Source: Glaciecola sp.
GTDB taxonomy: Bacteria; Pseudomonadota; Gammaproteobacteria; Enterobacterales; Alteromonadaceae
Direction of reading: 5' to 3'
Length of the DNA: 64,000 nt
Assembly (NCBI GenBank): GCA_029246415.1
Contig: JAQWNF010000003.1
Span: 1 to 64,000 of the forward strand
Both the position numbers and the translations under genes were made by a program. Shown one piece after another: positions 36,235 through 45,092 of the stretch. Every line of letters begins with the position of its first letter. Position 1 is the stretch's first letter. The notes beneath the pieces were generated by a model. The model was not told the origin of the DNA, did no database searches, and saw only the letters and a list, made by a program, of their open reading frames with translations.

Positions 36235-37452
36235 TTACCAGTTCCATAAAGTGCCGTCTTCTAATCGACTGACAGGTAAATAAGAGCGTTTGTAAGGATA
36301 TTGTTGTGCTGCCGTTTCATCAAAGTCTACGCCTAATCCAGGAGCTTCACTCACATATGCCATGCCGTCACTCACGGTGACAGTAGAGGTAAATATTTGT
36401 TTTACTTGTTCATTACCCAATCCAACAAACTCTTGAATACCAAAATTAGGCGCCCAAGTATTGAGGTGCATATGAGCGGCAAAACAAATCGGTGACAGAT
36501 CGGGCGCACCATGGGGCGCGGTTTTAACATTATAAATATTGGCAAAATCACCTATTCTGCGTAATGCGGTAATGCCACCTGCATGGGTCGCTGCGACACG
36601 AATGTAATCAATCAGTTGATTTTGGATCAGGTCTTTACAATCCCAGATGGTGTTATACGTTTCGCCAATCGCTAATGGGGTCGTCGTGTGTTGGCGAATG
36701 ATCTTGTAGCTATCTTGATTTTCGGCGATGGATGCATCTTCTAAAAATAGTAAATCATAGGGTTCGAGCAATTTACCTAAACGTGCTGATTCGATGGGAG
36801 TTAAGCGACTATGCACATCATGTAATAAGTGGATGTCGTTACCAAAGCGCTCGCGTGCTTGCTTAAACAGCTCAACGACAAGATTAAAATATTTCTTAGT
36901 TGACCATTGTTCTTCTGGTGGAAGCGGGCGGTTACCTTGTAATTCGTAGTAGTCTTTTTTATCGCCTAACACGCCATACGTGACAGGTAGACCTGGGATG
37001 GCAGATTGCAACCGGATTGCTTTATAGCCTTGATCTATAAGCTGTGCGGCTTTATCTAACGTATCTGCAATATTTTCGCCACTAGCATGAGCATACAAGG
37101 TCACGCCTTGACGACTTTTACCACCCAGTAATTGGTAAACCGGTAAGCCAGCAGCTTTCCCTTTGATATCCCACAACGCCATATCGATTGCGGCGATGGC
37201 AGCGAGGTTAACCGCCCCTTTGCGCCAGTACACGCCTTTGTATAAATACTGCCAAATGTCTTCGATGGCATGCGCATCACGACCGATTAAACAAGGTGCG
37301 ACATGTTCTTCTAAATAGGTCACTACGGCCATTTCACGACCATTTAATGTGGCATCACCGATGCCATAAATACCCGCATCGGTATGGATTTTTACGGTGA
37401 CAAAGTTTCTGCCTGGGCTACAGACAAACACCTTAATGGCTGTGATTTTCAA
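36235..37452 (-). CDS. manD: D-mannonate dehydratase, enolase superfamily (ManD/RspA type)
   Basis: 405 residues, aligning along its length with Novosphingobium ManD as I recall it, including the start [22 protein letters not shown] and the end [15 protein letters not shown]. The capping domain is 1-120. The barrel carries metal ligands Asp in LLHDVHSR, Glu in [11 protein letters not shown] and Glu in [10 protein letters not shown]; the adjacent His of DVH and the His in [10 protein letters not shown] are the expected acid/base residues. It yields 2-keto-3-deoxygluconate from D-mannonate; some relatives prefer D-gluconate or are nearly inactive. First gene of its operon, divergent from a LacI regulator. 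Confidence 0.9.
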   Translation of the reverse strand: MKITAIKVFVCSPGRNFVTVKIHTDAGIYGIGDATLNGREMAVVTYLEEHVAPCLIGRDAHAIEDIWQYLYKGVYWRKGAVNLAAIAAIDMALWDIKGKAAGLPVYQLLGGKSRQGVTLYAHASGENIADTLDKAAQLIDQGYKAIRLQSAIPGLPVTYGVLGDKKDYYELQGNRPLPPEEQWSTKKYFNLVVELFKQARERFGNDIHLLHDVHSRLTPIESARLGKLLEPYDLLFLEDASIAENQDSYKIIRQHTTTPLAIGETYNTIWDCKDLIQNQLIDYIRVAATHAGGITALRRIGDFANIYNVKTAPHGAPDLSPICFAAHMHLNTWAPNFGIQEFVGLGNEQVKQIFTSTVTVSDGMAYVSEAPGLGVDFDETAAQQYPYKRSYLPVSRLEDGTLWNW

Positions 37453-37539
37453 CGTGAGGCCTCTTTATAATGATTCAATAGTGCGGGAATAGTTTGCAAA
37501 TAGTGCTGCAATAACGCGAAAATGCGGATTAAACAACTT

Positions 37540-37555
37540 ACTAAACCGGTTTAGT
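37540..37555. promoter_or_regulatory. LacI-type operator between manD and its regulator
   Basis: ACTAAACCGGTTTAGT is a perfect 16-bp palindrome with the central CG typical of LacI-family sites. It lies 88 bases upstream of manD and 70 upstream of the lacI-type gene, so the regulator can control both. Confidence 0.8.
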
Positions 37556-37624
37556 TGATAAATTTAGCATAATGTAGGATTATGTCAACATCGTAATGTT
37601 TACACTCCAACAGACTCTTTCTTA

Positions 37625-38635
37625 ATGGCAAAAGTAAAATTAATTGACGTGGCTCAATTAGCCGGTGTGTCGAAAAGCACTGTATCCCAATACTTGAATG
37701 GACGGTTTGAATACATGTCCAAAGAGACGCAAGCGCGTGTGCGAGCCGCGGTTGATCAACTGGATTTTGTACCGAATCCGATTGCCCGTAACCTCAAAGC
37801 GACCAAGACGAAAACTATTGGTGTGATAGTGCGTGATATTAGTGGTTTTTATACGAGTAAAGCCATTCGTGGTATTGATGATTATTGTAAAGCGCACGGC
37901 TATCATGCTGTGATTTACAATACGGATTTTGCCTCAGAGACTGAAGCGACCGCATTAACAGCGTTGTATCAGTTACGAGTCGATGGGATCATCATTGCCT
38001 CTTCAGGTAACAATCCTGCACTCATCGAACAATACATCCAAAAAGGTATGCCGATTGTGCAGTTTCAGTTAGAGCATGATGGCACTGAAAAAAACATCAT
38101 TATCTCTGATTACCAACAAGCTGCGTATGCTGCGACGGAATATTTGATTGAATTAGGGCACCGCAGGATTGGGTTTGTCACCCAAGATTTTAAACACGTG
38201 AAATCCAGAAATGAGCGCTATCAAGGTTATGTGGCGGCATTACACAAACATGGCATTGAGCAAGATCCTGCATTGATACAATATTGGGATCGGGAAACTG
38301 GCTTTGCGCACAGCATCCATCATATCTTACAACAAGGTGCGCCTAGTGTTTTGTTTACTCAGCATTTAGCTATTACTACTGAGCTGTTGACCGAACTTAA
38401 TGCAGCTGGAATTGTTATACCGCAAGACGTGTCATTATTGGGGTTTGATGAGATCCCTATGGCTGAGTTCTTCAAAGTTCCGATTACTGTGGTGCAACAA
38501 GAACCTTATCAAATTGGTCAAGAAGCCGCTAAATTACTTTTTAGTCTTGTCGATAAGCCAACCCAAGCAGCGCAACGCATTATGGTTGATTGCACCATGG
38601 TTAAGCGCGATTCTTGTCAAAAAATCACAGGTTAA
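37625..38635 (+). CDS. LacI-family transcriptional regulator of the manD operon
   Basis: 336 residues. The N-terminal helix-turn-helix is KLIDVAQLAGVSKSTVSQYLNGRFEYMSKETQARV, followed by the hinge-helix region PNPIARNLKATKTKTIGVI, and then a periplasmic-binding-protein-like effector domain ending with a PITVVQQEPYQIGQEAAKLL block. It is cytosolic, probably dimeric or tetrameric, and should bind the palindrome in the intergenic space. The effector is likely a sugar acid or a pathway intermediate; not shown by the sequence. Confidence 0.93.
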   Translation: MAKVKLIDVAQLAGVSKSTVSQYLNGRFEYMSKETQARVRAAVDQLDFVPNPIARNLKATKTKTIGVIVRDISGFYTSKAIRGIDDYCKAHGYHAVIYNTDFASETEATALTALYQLRVDGIIIASSGNNPALIEQYIQKGMPIVQFQLEHDGTEKNIIISDYQQAAYAATEYLIELGHRRIGFVTQDFKHVKSRNERYQGYVAALHKHGIEQDPALIQYWDRETGFAHSIHHILQQGAPSVLFTQHLAITTELLTELNAAGIVIPQDVSLLGFDEIPMAEFFKVPITVVQQEPYQIGQEAAKLLFSLVDKPTQAAQRIMVDCTMVKRDSCQKITG

Positions 38636-38708
38636 TCATATAAATGCACTTTTCCTACACATTTATTGTATATGCTTTTGGTGTTATAGATTGTTATATT
38701 AAGTAGTC

Positions 38709-39205
38709 ATGAACATATCAAAAAAATTAACCCTATCATTTGTTGGCTTAACCAGCGTGATCCTACTTGCGACATTAGTGTTGACTCGTTGGAGTTTTGA
38801 ACGAGGCTTTACGGAGTTTTTGCATGCCCAAGAAATGGATCGTCTGAGTCGTATCGCTCAAGATATTACTACTGAGTATTTGACGGATGTTTCTGATATT
38901 AAGCAATATCAAAACATTTATGTAAATAAACAAAAGCTTGAGTGTTTAGTGCAAGGTAAACCGATTGAGTTAACTCAAGTAGAATTTAAACTGCTGTTTA
39001 CTTTGATGACTAAGCCGGGAAATGTGTATGCGCGTGAAATCTTAATGTCGCATAGTTATGATGATGGAAGAATTGTTAGTCATAGAACCATTGATAGCCA
39101 TATTAAAAATTTACGCAATAAAATTTACGCAATAAAATTACTTCAATAGATGCCACCAATAACCTGATACATTCTATTTACGGAGTAGGCTATAAAATCG
39201 AATGA
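38709..39205 (+). pseudogene. Fused remnant of a sensor kinase and an OmpR-type response regulator
   Basis: The track ORF (146 residues) begins like the N-terminus of a BaeS-like histidine kinase (MNISKKLTLSFVGLTSVILL, one membrane segment, then a short periplasmic stretch). After about residue 60 it becomes the winged-helix DNA-binding domain of an OmpR-type regulator (ELTQVEFKLLFTLMTKPGNV, RTIDSHIKNLRNKI). The kinase core and receiver are absent. A 14-bp tandem duplication then shifts the frame; without it the sequence would continue TSIDATNNLIHSIYGVGYKIE to the stop at 39205. One large deletion plus one duplication explain it. Confidence 0.85.
39107..39134 (+). repeat. 14-bp tandem duplication causing a frameshift
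   Basis: AAATTTACGCAATA occurs twice in immediate succession (39107-39120 and 39121-39134). Removing one copy restores the normal C-terminal reading frame of the winged-helix domain. Confidence 0.9.
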
Positions 39206-39237
39206 TTTTCCCTGCGTTCTGACCTATTATTGCCCCT

Positions 39238-39561
39238 ATGAGCAAAACTACCAAAAAACTCGATAATAATGTCATCAAAGCCTTAACCATAGTTTGTGAG
39301 GCGGCTAAAGCACAAATCGATGGCTTTGTTTGGCTGACGCACACGGCAGATTACTCTCGCTTTCCAGGATCCTTGAAGATTATTTGTGTCTTTGCGACGG
39401 ATGCACAGATGACTCGAGCACAATCTCAAAGCGCGGATCAGCGCTTGATTCAAGACGTTCAACAAACCTTATTTAAGGCTGGGATATTGCTTAAAAACGC
39501 CAAGCAACATGTTACGTTCGACACTGAAGAATCTGGTGCTGAAGCAAGATGGCTAAACTAG
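39238..39561 (+). CDS. Conserved hypothetical cytosolic protein
   Basis: 107 residues, no signal peptide or membrane segment. It starts MSKTTKKLDNNVIKALTIVC and contains GFVWLTHTADYSRFPGSLKI and LLKNAKQHVTFDTEESG. Similar proteins are common in Alteromonadales and, from memory, are sometimes labelled Fis-family regulators, but I see no helix-turn-helix. It is 33 bases after the collapsed two-component gene. Function unknown. Confidence 0.6.
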   Translation: MSKTTKKLDNNVIKALTIVCEAAKAQIDGFVWLTHTADYSRFPGSLKIICVFATDAQMTRAQSQSADQRLIQDVQQTLFKAGILLKNAKQHVTFDTEESGAEARWLN

Positions 39562-39633
39562 TAAGATCACGCTTATTAAAATTTGAACTATACTCATTAA
39601 CAAGATAAAAGTTAGATAGTAAGTTAGGATTTT

Positions 39634-40434
39634 TTGAACAATACAATAATACGCAATAATGTTAAGACTCTGGGTAACCCTAGTAACCCAACACTGATAC
39701 TCGCGCATGGCTTTGGTTGCGACCAAAATATGTGGCGCTTTATGCTGCCTGCTTTGCAAGAGAGTTTTTATTTACTGTTATTTGATTATGTCGGCTCTGG
39801 TCAGTCAAAGCTGGCTGATTATACAACTGAAAAATATTCTTCGTTAGACGGCTACGCTCAGGACATCATCGATATCATTGAAGCGTTAGAACTGCATGAT
39901 GTAACCATCGTTGGGCACTCCGTTAGTGCGACGGTAGCTGGCTTAGTTTCATTGCAGCTTCCTGAGGTTGTAAAGAAAATCATCATGATCTGCCCATCCC
40001 CTTGTTTTTTAAATGACCCGCCCGCTTATGAAGGGGGATTTGAGCGCAGTGATTTAGAAGAGTTATTAGGATTGATGGATAAAAACTACATTGGCTGGGC
40101 CAATTATCTTGCCCCATTAGTGATGGGGACAGCTAACTCTGCTGCGTTGATTGGGGAGCTTTCAGATAGTTTTTGTAGTACCGATCCGATTGTCGCGAAA
40201 ACATTTGCGCACACTACATTCTTTTCTGATTATCGCAATATGTTACCGCGCTTAACCCCTTCAACTTTAATACTACAAAGCCGTTCTGATAATCTTGCAG
40301 GCATCCATATTGGCCAATATATGCAACAACAAATCACGAACAGCGAACTACATATTGTAGAGGCACAAGGGCACTGTTTACACATGACTCATTACGACGA
40401 TATAGCTCCTATGATATTAGCGTTTCTTGAGTAG
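39634..40434 (+). CDS. RsbQ-like alpha/beta hydrolase
   Basis: 266 residues from a TTG with AGGA upstream. It resembles Bacillus RsbQ, a relative of plant KAI2/D14 receptors: a compact alpha/beta hydrolase with oxyanion region LAHGFGCDQNMWR, nucleophile elbow GHSVSA (Ser96), and acid/base residues in LQSRSDNLAG and GHCLHMTH. In Bacillus RsbQ is required by the PAS-domain phosphatase RsbP, apparently by handling a small ligand. Here it stands six bases before a PAS-GGDEF gene, so it probably serves that protein's PAS domain. The ligand is unknown. Confidence 0.85.
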   Translation: MNNTIIRNNVKTLGNPSNPTLILAHGFGCDQNMWRFMLPALQESFYLLLFDYVGSGQSKLADYTTEKYSSLDGYAQDIIDIIEALELHDVTIVGHSVSATVAGLVSLQLPEVVKKIIMICPSPCFLNDPPAYEGGFERSDLEELLGLMDKNYIGWANYLAPLVMGTANSAALIGELSDSFCSTDPIVAKTFAHTTFFSDYRNMLPRLTPSTLILQSRSDNLAGIHIGQYMQQQITNSELHIVEAQGHCLHMTHYDDIAPMILAFLE

Positions 40435-40440
40435 ATAAAC

Positions 40441-41340
40441 GTGGATCCGTTAGACTTTCAAGTCGTGCAGTCATGGTTTGATGAATTTAATTCAGGTCAT
40501 CTTATTCTAGATAAAGACCGTAATATTGTTTTTTGTAATCAGTATGTGGAGCAGTTACATCACTCTCAACCTAGCGATATGTTACATAAACCGATTGCGA
40601 ATTTTTTAAGTAAAGCATCGATTATATTTCTAGATACCTATATTTACCCAATGTTGTTAACTGAACCGATCTATTCAGAAGGACAAATGTCATGGATTGA
40701 TGGTGCAGGAGTTAGCATACCGATAGTAGTGAATATTAAACTGGCTGAAAACGGATCATCTTTATGGTCATTATATGTTTGTATTAACCGAGATAAATTA
40801 CACGATGAATTGATTCAAACGCGCGATAAGCTAGTCCACCAAACCAAAAATTTATATGCATTAGCAACGACTGATTCATTAACGGGGCTATTAAATCGTC
40901 GAGAGTTATTGGCTCAAGCTCAAATAATTACGGCTCATGCAAAGCGTAACCAATCAACCTATGCAGTGCTTGCGCTTGATGTGGATCATTTTAAACAAGT
41001 CAACGATACGTATGGCCATCAAATTGGGGATGATGTACTAGTGTCATTAGCCGATTCACTAACAGGCAATTTAAGAATCAATGACCTAGTGGCTCGGGTC
41101 GGCGGTGAAGAGTTTTTGGTTGTAATTTGTGATATTAATGTGGATGATGCGTTTGAAATAGCTGAAAAAATAAGACTGAATATCGCTTCTTGTCTTCTTA
41201 ACGATATAGCTGTGACAGTCAGTATTGGAGTTGGATTATCTCAAGCTAATTATTCATTTACTGACGTATGGAAACACGCAGATATCGCGCTTTATCAAGC
41301 CAAAAATAATGGACGCAATCAAACAATCATCGCGCAATAG
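40441..41340 (+). CDS. PAS-domain diguanylate cyclase
   Basis: 299 residues from a GTG. The N-terminal PAS domain is about 8-120 (WFDEFNSGHLILDKDRNIVF, MLHKPIANFLSK). A short coiled linker follows, then a GGDEF domain from about 135 with TDSLTGLLNRREL, DVDHFKQVNDTYGHQIGDDVL and an active-type GGEEF signature in VARVGGEEFLVVI. It should make cyclic di-GMP in response to the PAS ligand. Six bases separate it from the RsbQ-like gene. It has no membrane segment, so it is cytosolic. Confidence 0.92.
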   Translation: MDPLDFQVVQSWFDEFNSGHLILDKDRNIVFCNQYVEQLHHSQPSDMLHKPIANFLSKASIIFLDTYIYPMLLTEPIYSEGQMSWIDGAGVSIPIVVNIKLAENGSSLWSLYVCINRDKLHDELIQTRDKLVHQTKNLYALATTDSLTGLLNRRELLAQAQIITAHAKRNQSTYAVLALDVDHFKQVNDTYGHQIGDDVLVSLADSLTGNLRINDLVARVGGEEFLVVICDINVDDAFEIAEKIRLNIASCLLNDIAVTVSIGVGLSQANYSFTDVWKHADIALYQAKNNGRNQTIIAQ

Positions 41341-41348
41341 GAATTACC

Positions 41349-42017
41349 ATGCTCAACATGGATTTTGCTCAACAACTTGTTATCAATACCCAAGCGCAGC
41401 CTTGGCTACCAAGTCCTATGACTGGGGTAGATCGGAAACCACTGGCCCGCGAAGATGTTGAGTCAGGTCATGCTACTAGTATTGTGCGCTATGCTCCTAA
41501 CTCACATTTCAATACGCATACACACCCGAAAGGGGAAGAGATATTAGTGTTGGCAGGGGTGTTTAGTGATGAGCATGGAGATTATCCTGCCGGTACTTAT
41601 TTGCGTAATCCTCCAGGTTCAACACACGCACCATTTAGTACAGATGGGTGTGAGCTATTCGTTAAATTATGTCAATTTGCTGCGGACGATATGGCAACGG
41701 TAAGAATCGATACGAATACTACCGCATGGTTACCTGGGCAAGGAGGTTTGCAAGTCATGCCCTTACATCAACACCATAGTGAGCATGGCAATGAAGGCTG
41801 TGCGCTGGTTAAATGGCCTGCTGGTGAGCGTTTTCAACCTCATCGGCATTTTGGTGGAGAAGAGATATACGTGATTTCAGGAACCTTTATGGATGAACAC
41901 GGTGCTTATCCTCAAGGCAGTTGGCTGCGCAGCCCACACATGAGCGCACATCATCCCTTTGTCGAAGAAGAAACGGTTATATGGGTTAAAACCGGTCACT
42001 TATTGTTGCTTGACTAA
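41349..42017 (+). CDS. Double ChrR-type cupin protein
   Basis: 222 residues with two tandem cupin folds. Each has the metal-binding pattern: HFNTHTHPKGEEILVLAGVFSDEHG near 55-79 and RFQPHRHFGGEEIYVISGTF near 162-181, both followed by a glycine/proline turn. It resembles the cupin part of anti-sigma factor ChrR without the zinc-binding anti-sigma domain. Such proteins often act as metal-dependent sensors or small-molecule enzymes. It begins eight bases after the cyclase and may belong to the same transcript. Function unknown. Confidence 0.8.
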   Translation: MLNMDFAQQLVINTQAQPWLPSPMTGVDRKPLAREDVESGHATSIVRYAPNSHFNTHTHPKGEEILVLAGVFSDEHGDYPAGTYLRNPPGSTHAPFSTDGCELFVKLCQFAADDMATVRIDTNTTAWLPGQGGLQVMPLHQHHSEHGNEGCALVKWPAGERFQPHRHFGGEEIYVISGTFMDEHGAYPQGSWLRSPHMSAHHPFVEEETVIWVKTGHLLLLD

Positions 42018-42057
42018 GCAGCGGTGCTTGCTGAACCGGCGGGCTGGCGCGCAAAAT

Positions 42058-42993
42058 CTATGACGTCAGAATATGGCTAACACTATACATACACCAATCA
42101 TTGCCGCCATTGAGTTTGGCTTCTGTTAACGCGGTATGCGCATTATCATGAATGGTCATAATTTCCGTATTACCTTCAGGATATAATGAGGCTACGCCAA
42201 TACTTACGGTAACTTGAATCGGCAAACTTTTAGGTCTCATTATAATCTGCAATGCCGATATTTTAGCGACGATCTCTTTGGCACAATCAACCGCATGAGA
42301 GATCTGTGAATCGGATAGTAATATCGCAAACGTCGCCGGATTAATGTGTGCAACCGAGTCTCCGGGTCGATTACCTATATCGCGGATCGCATTGGCTATT
42401 GCCAACATGATCTGAGACGCTTGCTCCGCGTCTAAGGGGGCTAGGATTTCCTGTAAATGATCGATCTCACAATGTAACAAAGTTAAGGGATAATCGTAAC
42501 GCTTACATAGATCCCATTCGGTTTTAAGATCTTGTAAGTATTTATAATAATTACTGAATTTAGTAATGGATTCTAACGTGGGCAAGGTTTTAATGGTATT
42601 TGATTGGCGTGATATTTTTACGTGATTGTTAATCCGTAAAGTGAGCTCTTGTGGATCTATGGGTTTGACAATATAGTCAACACAGCCAATATTAAATGCT
42701 CGCGTTTTAGTGTTTAGGGTGTTGGTTCCGGTTAAAAATATGATTGGAATATGTGATGTTTCTGGGGCTGTGGTGAATTTTTCACACAATTCAAACCCAC
42801 TCATATTGGGCATATGAATATCAATTAAAAAAATGTCGGGTTGTGGCTGTTGGAAGGCATAGATAAGCGCTTCTTTACCATTATTGGCGAAAGTGAACTC
42901 AAACTGATCTGATAGTTGATTTAATATGATTTGCAAATCCAGTGGATTGTCATCGATATACAAGACTTTGAGTTTTGATTGTTGATCCATCAT
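42058..42993 (-). CDS. Response regulator with receiver and degenerate GGDEF domain
   Basis: 311 residues. The receiver domain (about 8-125) is complete: acidic pair in LYIDDNPLD, phospho-acceptor Asp in FLIDIHMPNMSG, and Lys in VDYIVKPIDP. The C-terminal ~150 residues align with a GGDEF domain, but where GGDEF should be the sequence reads VAHINPATFAILL, so diguanylate cyclase activity is not expected. It may act as a binding or output domain. It converges on the cupin gene; no kinase is adjacent. Confidence 0.85.
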   Translation of the reverse strand: MMDQQSKLKVLYIDDNPLDLQIILNQLSDQFEFTFANNGKEALIYAFQQPQPDIFLIDIHMPNMSGFELCEKFTTAPETSHIPIIFLTGTNTLNTKTRAFNIGCVDYIVKPIDPQELTLRINNHVKISRQSNTIKTLPTLESITKFSNYYKYLQDLKTEWDLCKRYDYPLTLLHCEIDHLQEILAPLDAEQASQIMLAIANAIRDIGNRPGDSVAHINPATFAILLSDSQISHAVDCAKEIVAKISALQIIMRPKSLPIQVTVSIGVASLYPEGNTEIMTIHDNAHTALTEAKLNGGNDWCMYSVSHILTS

Positions 42994-43145
42994 AACTAAT
43001 AGAGTGCGTTCCTAGTAAATGTAACGTTATCTGTTATTAATATTAGGAAAATTTCAAGTAATCGCAATGTTATCGCATAAATAATTTCGACATTAGGCTT
43101 GGTCGGATTATAATAGTTTTTTTGTCACTCAACTGAGCAGAATCG

Positions 43146-45092
43146 ATGACTAATTTTCTCAATTCTTCGACACAATCTTCAACAAAATGGGATCGCGAAA
43201 CCGCGGATGCTTTGTATGGTATTTCTAAATGGGGTGCCGGATATTTTGCTATTAGCGATAACGGTAATTTATGTGTTACTCCTGACGTTGAAAAGCCGCA
43301 TATGCAGATTGATTTTGCGTCGGTAATTGCTGAAATCCAACAACAAAAAATTCAATTTCCTGTTGTTGTGCGTTTTCATGATGTATTACGCGCACAAGTT
43401 GTGCATTTAAATAAAGCCTTTAATGACTGCATGGCTGAAGCCGAATACCAAGGTTTATACCGAGGTGTATATCCGGTAAAAGTAAACCAAATGCGCGAAG
43501 TGGTTGAAGAAATCGTTGATGCAGGTAAAGCCTATCATTATGGTTTGGAAGCCGGGTCGAAAGCTGAGCTATTGACTATTATGGCCTACAACACGACACC
43601 TGAAGCATTGACCATCCTAAATGGTTATAAGGATGAAGAATTTGTGCAACTGGCTTTTTTAGCGCAAAAACTGAGTCGTAACGTATTGATCGTGGTAGAG
43701 AAGTTCTCTGAAATAAAGATGATTGTCCGTATTGCCAAAGAACTTGGTGAATCGCCGATGATTGGTCTACGCGCCAAAATGAGTGTCAAAGGCCGAGGTA
43801 AGTGGGAAGGTAGTGGCGGTGATCGAGCCAAGTTTGGACTTACGATCAGTGAAATTATCAATGCTGCTAAGTACCTTGCTGAAGAAGGTATGGGCGATTG
43901 CTTAAAACTATTACACTTTCATATCGGTAGTCAGTTAACGGATATACGTGCAGTAAAAGAAGCCATTAATGAAGGTGCTTTGATTTATGCGGAGTTACGC
44001 CATCTTGGATTTAACCTGCAGTATGTTGATATCGGTGGTGGTTTAGGTATTGATTATGATGGTACCAAATCGACTAATGATTCTTCGCGGAACTACTCGA
44101 TTGAAGAGTATGTCGCGGATGTTGTGTACGGCATGAAAGAAGTGTGCGATTTAGAAAAAGTACCACACCCAACAATAGTCAGTGAATCAGGGCGTGCGAT
44201 TACCGCTCACCACAGTTGTGTGATCACTGAGATCATGGGTGAAATTAGACCTGATTCCTCGCAAGCAGATTTAACTATTGGGCATGATGAGCATATCATC
44301 TTGACGAATATGCGTGAGTTAGCCGCTTCGATGGATACGGCGACCAATCTACAAGAAGTATTTAATGATGCATCTCAGTATAAAGAACAGGCCAATGATG
44401 CATTCAAGTTTAGGGTAATAGGTTTAACCGAATTAGCTCAGGTTGAAACGCTGTATTGGCAGATCATGCAAAAGCTGCATTTACGCTATGCTGGCGCGGA
44501 GTTTATTCCGGAAGAAATCCAAGCATTGGCCTTTAATTTATCGAGCCAATACTTGTGTAATTTCTCGGTTTTTCAATCGGCGGCAGATACATGGGCGATT
44601 GATCAAATTTTACCGGTTGTGCCTTTGACCCGATTAGATGAAGCGCCAACTGTTAATTGCTCATTGGTGGATATTACCTGTGATTCTGATGGTAAGATTG
44701 ATCAGTTTGCGGTAGGCCGTGAGATCTCTAATGTCTTACCAATGCATCCGTTAAGAAAAGATGAAAAATACCATTTAGGGTTGTTTTTGACTGGTGCTTA
44801 TCAAGATGTGATGGGCGATATGCACAACTTGTTTGGGCGCTTAAATGAAGTGCATATTTTTAGTTATGATGATGATCCGCAGGATTTTTATATCGAAGAA
44901 GTCGTGCATGGGTCGTCGGTAGAAAATGTGTTATCAGTGATGCAATACAACCCTCACTCTATGGCGATTGATGTTAAACGTGAAATCGATCGTCGCGTTG
45001 CCCAAGGGGTAATGAAACCAAGAGAAGGGGTGAAGTGGACCGATTTTTACGAAGACTGCCTTAAAGGGTATACCTACTTAAAAACTCAATGA
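43146..45092 (+). CDS. speA: Biosynthetic arginine decarboxylase
   Basis: 648 residues, typical of SpeA. This PLP enzyme of the alanine-racemase fold converts arginine to agmatine for putrescine synthesis. Diagnostic parts: YRGVYPVKVNQMREVVEEIV with the PLP lysine, HYGLEAGSKAELL, KLLHFHIGSQL, YVDIGGGLGIDYDGTKS, SESGRAITAHHSC and a DITCDSDG block near the C-terminus. It is followed by alkA with a four-base ATGA overlap rather than by speB, so agmatinase must be elsewhere. Confidence 0.97.
   Translation: MTNFLNSSTQSSTKWDRETADALYGISKWGAGYFAISDNGNLCVTPDVEKPHMQIDFASVIAEIQQQKIQFPVVVRFHDVLRAQVVHLNKAFNDCMAEAEYQGLYRGVYPVKVNQMREVVEEIVDAGKAYHYGLEAGSKAELLTIMAYNTTPEALTILNGYKDEEFVQLAFLAQKLSRNVLIVVEKFSEIKMIVRIAKELGESPMIGLRAKMSVKGRGKWEGSGGDRAKFGLTISEIINAAKYLAEEGMGDCLKLLHFHIGSQLTDIRAVKEAINEGALIYAELRHLGFNLQYVDIGGGLGIDYDGTKSTNDSSRNYSIEEYVADVVYGMKEVCDLEKVPHPTIVSESGRAITAHHSCVITEIMGEIRPDSSQADLTIGHDEHIILTNMRELAASMDTATNLQEVFNDASQYKEQANDAFKFRVIGLTELAQVETLYWQIMQKLHLRYAGAEFIPEEIQALAFNLSSQYLCNFSVFQSAADTWAIDQILPVVPLTRLDEAPTVNCSLVDITCDSDGKIDQFAVGREISNVLPMHPLRKDEKYHLGLFLTGAYQDVMGDMHNLFGRLNEVHIFSYDDDPQDFYIEEVVHGSSVENVLSVMQYNPHSMAIDVKREIDRRVAQGVMKPREGVKWTDFYEDCLKGYTYLKTQ

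Noticed and set aside
41225-41461. 78-residue ORF across the cyclase-cupin junction
   Set aside because: Out of frame with both well-supported genes and no start signal.
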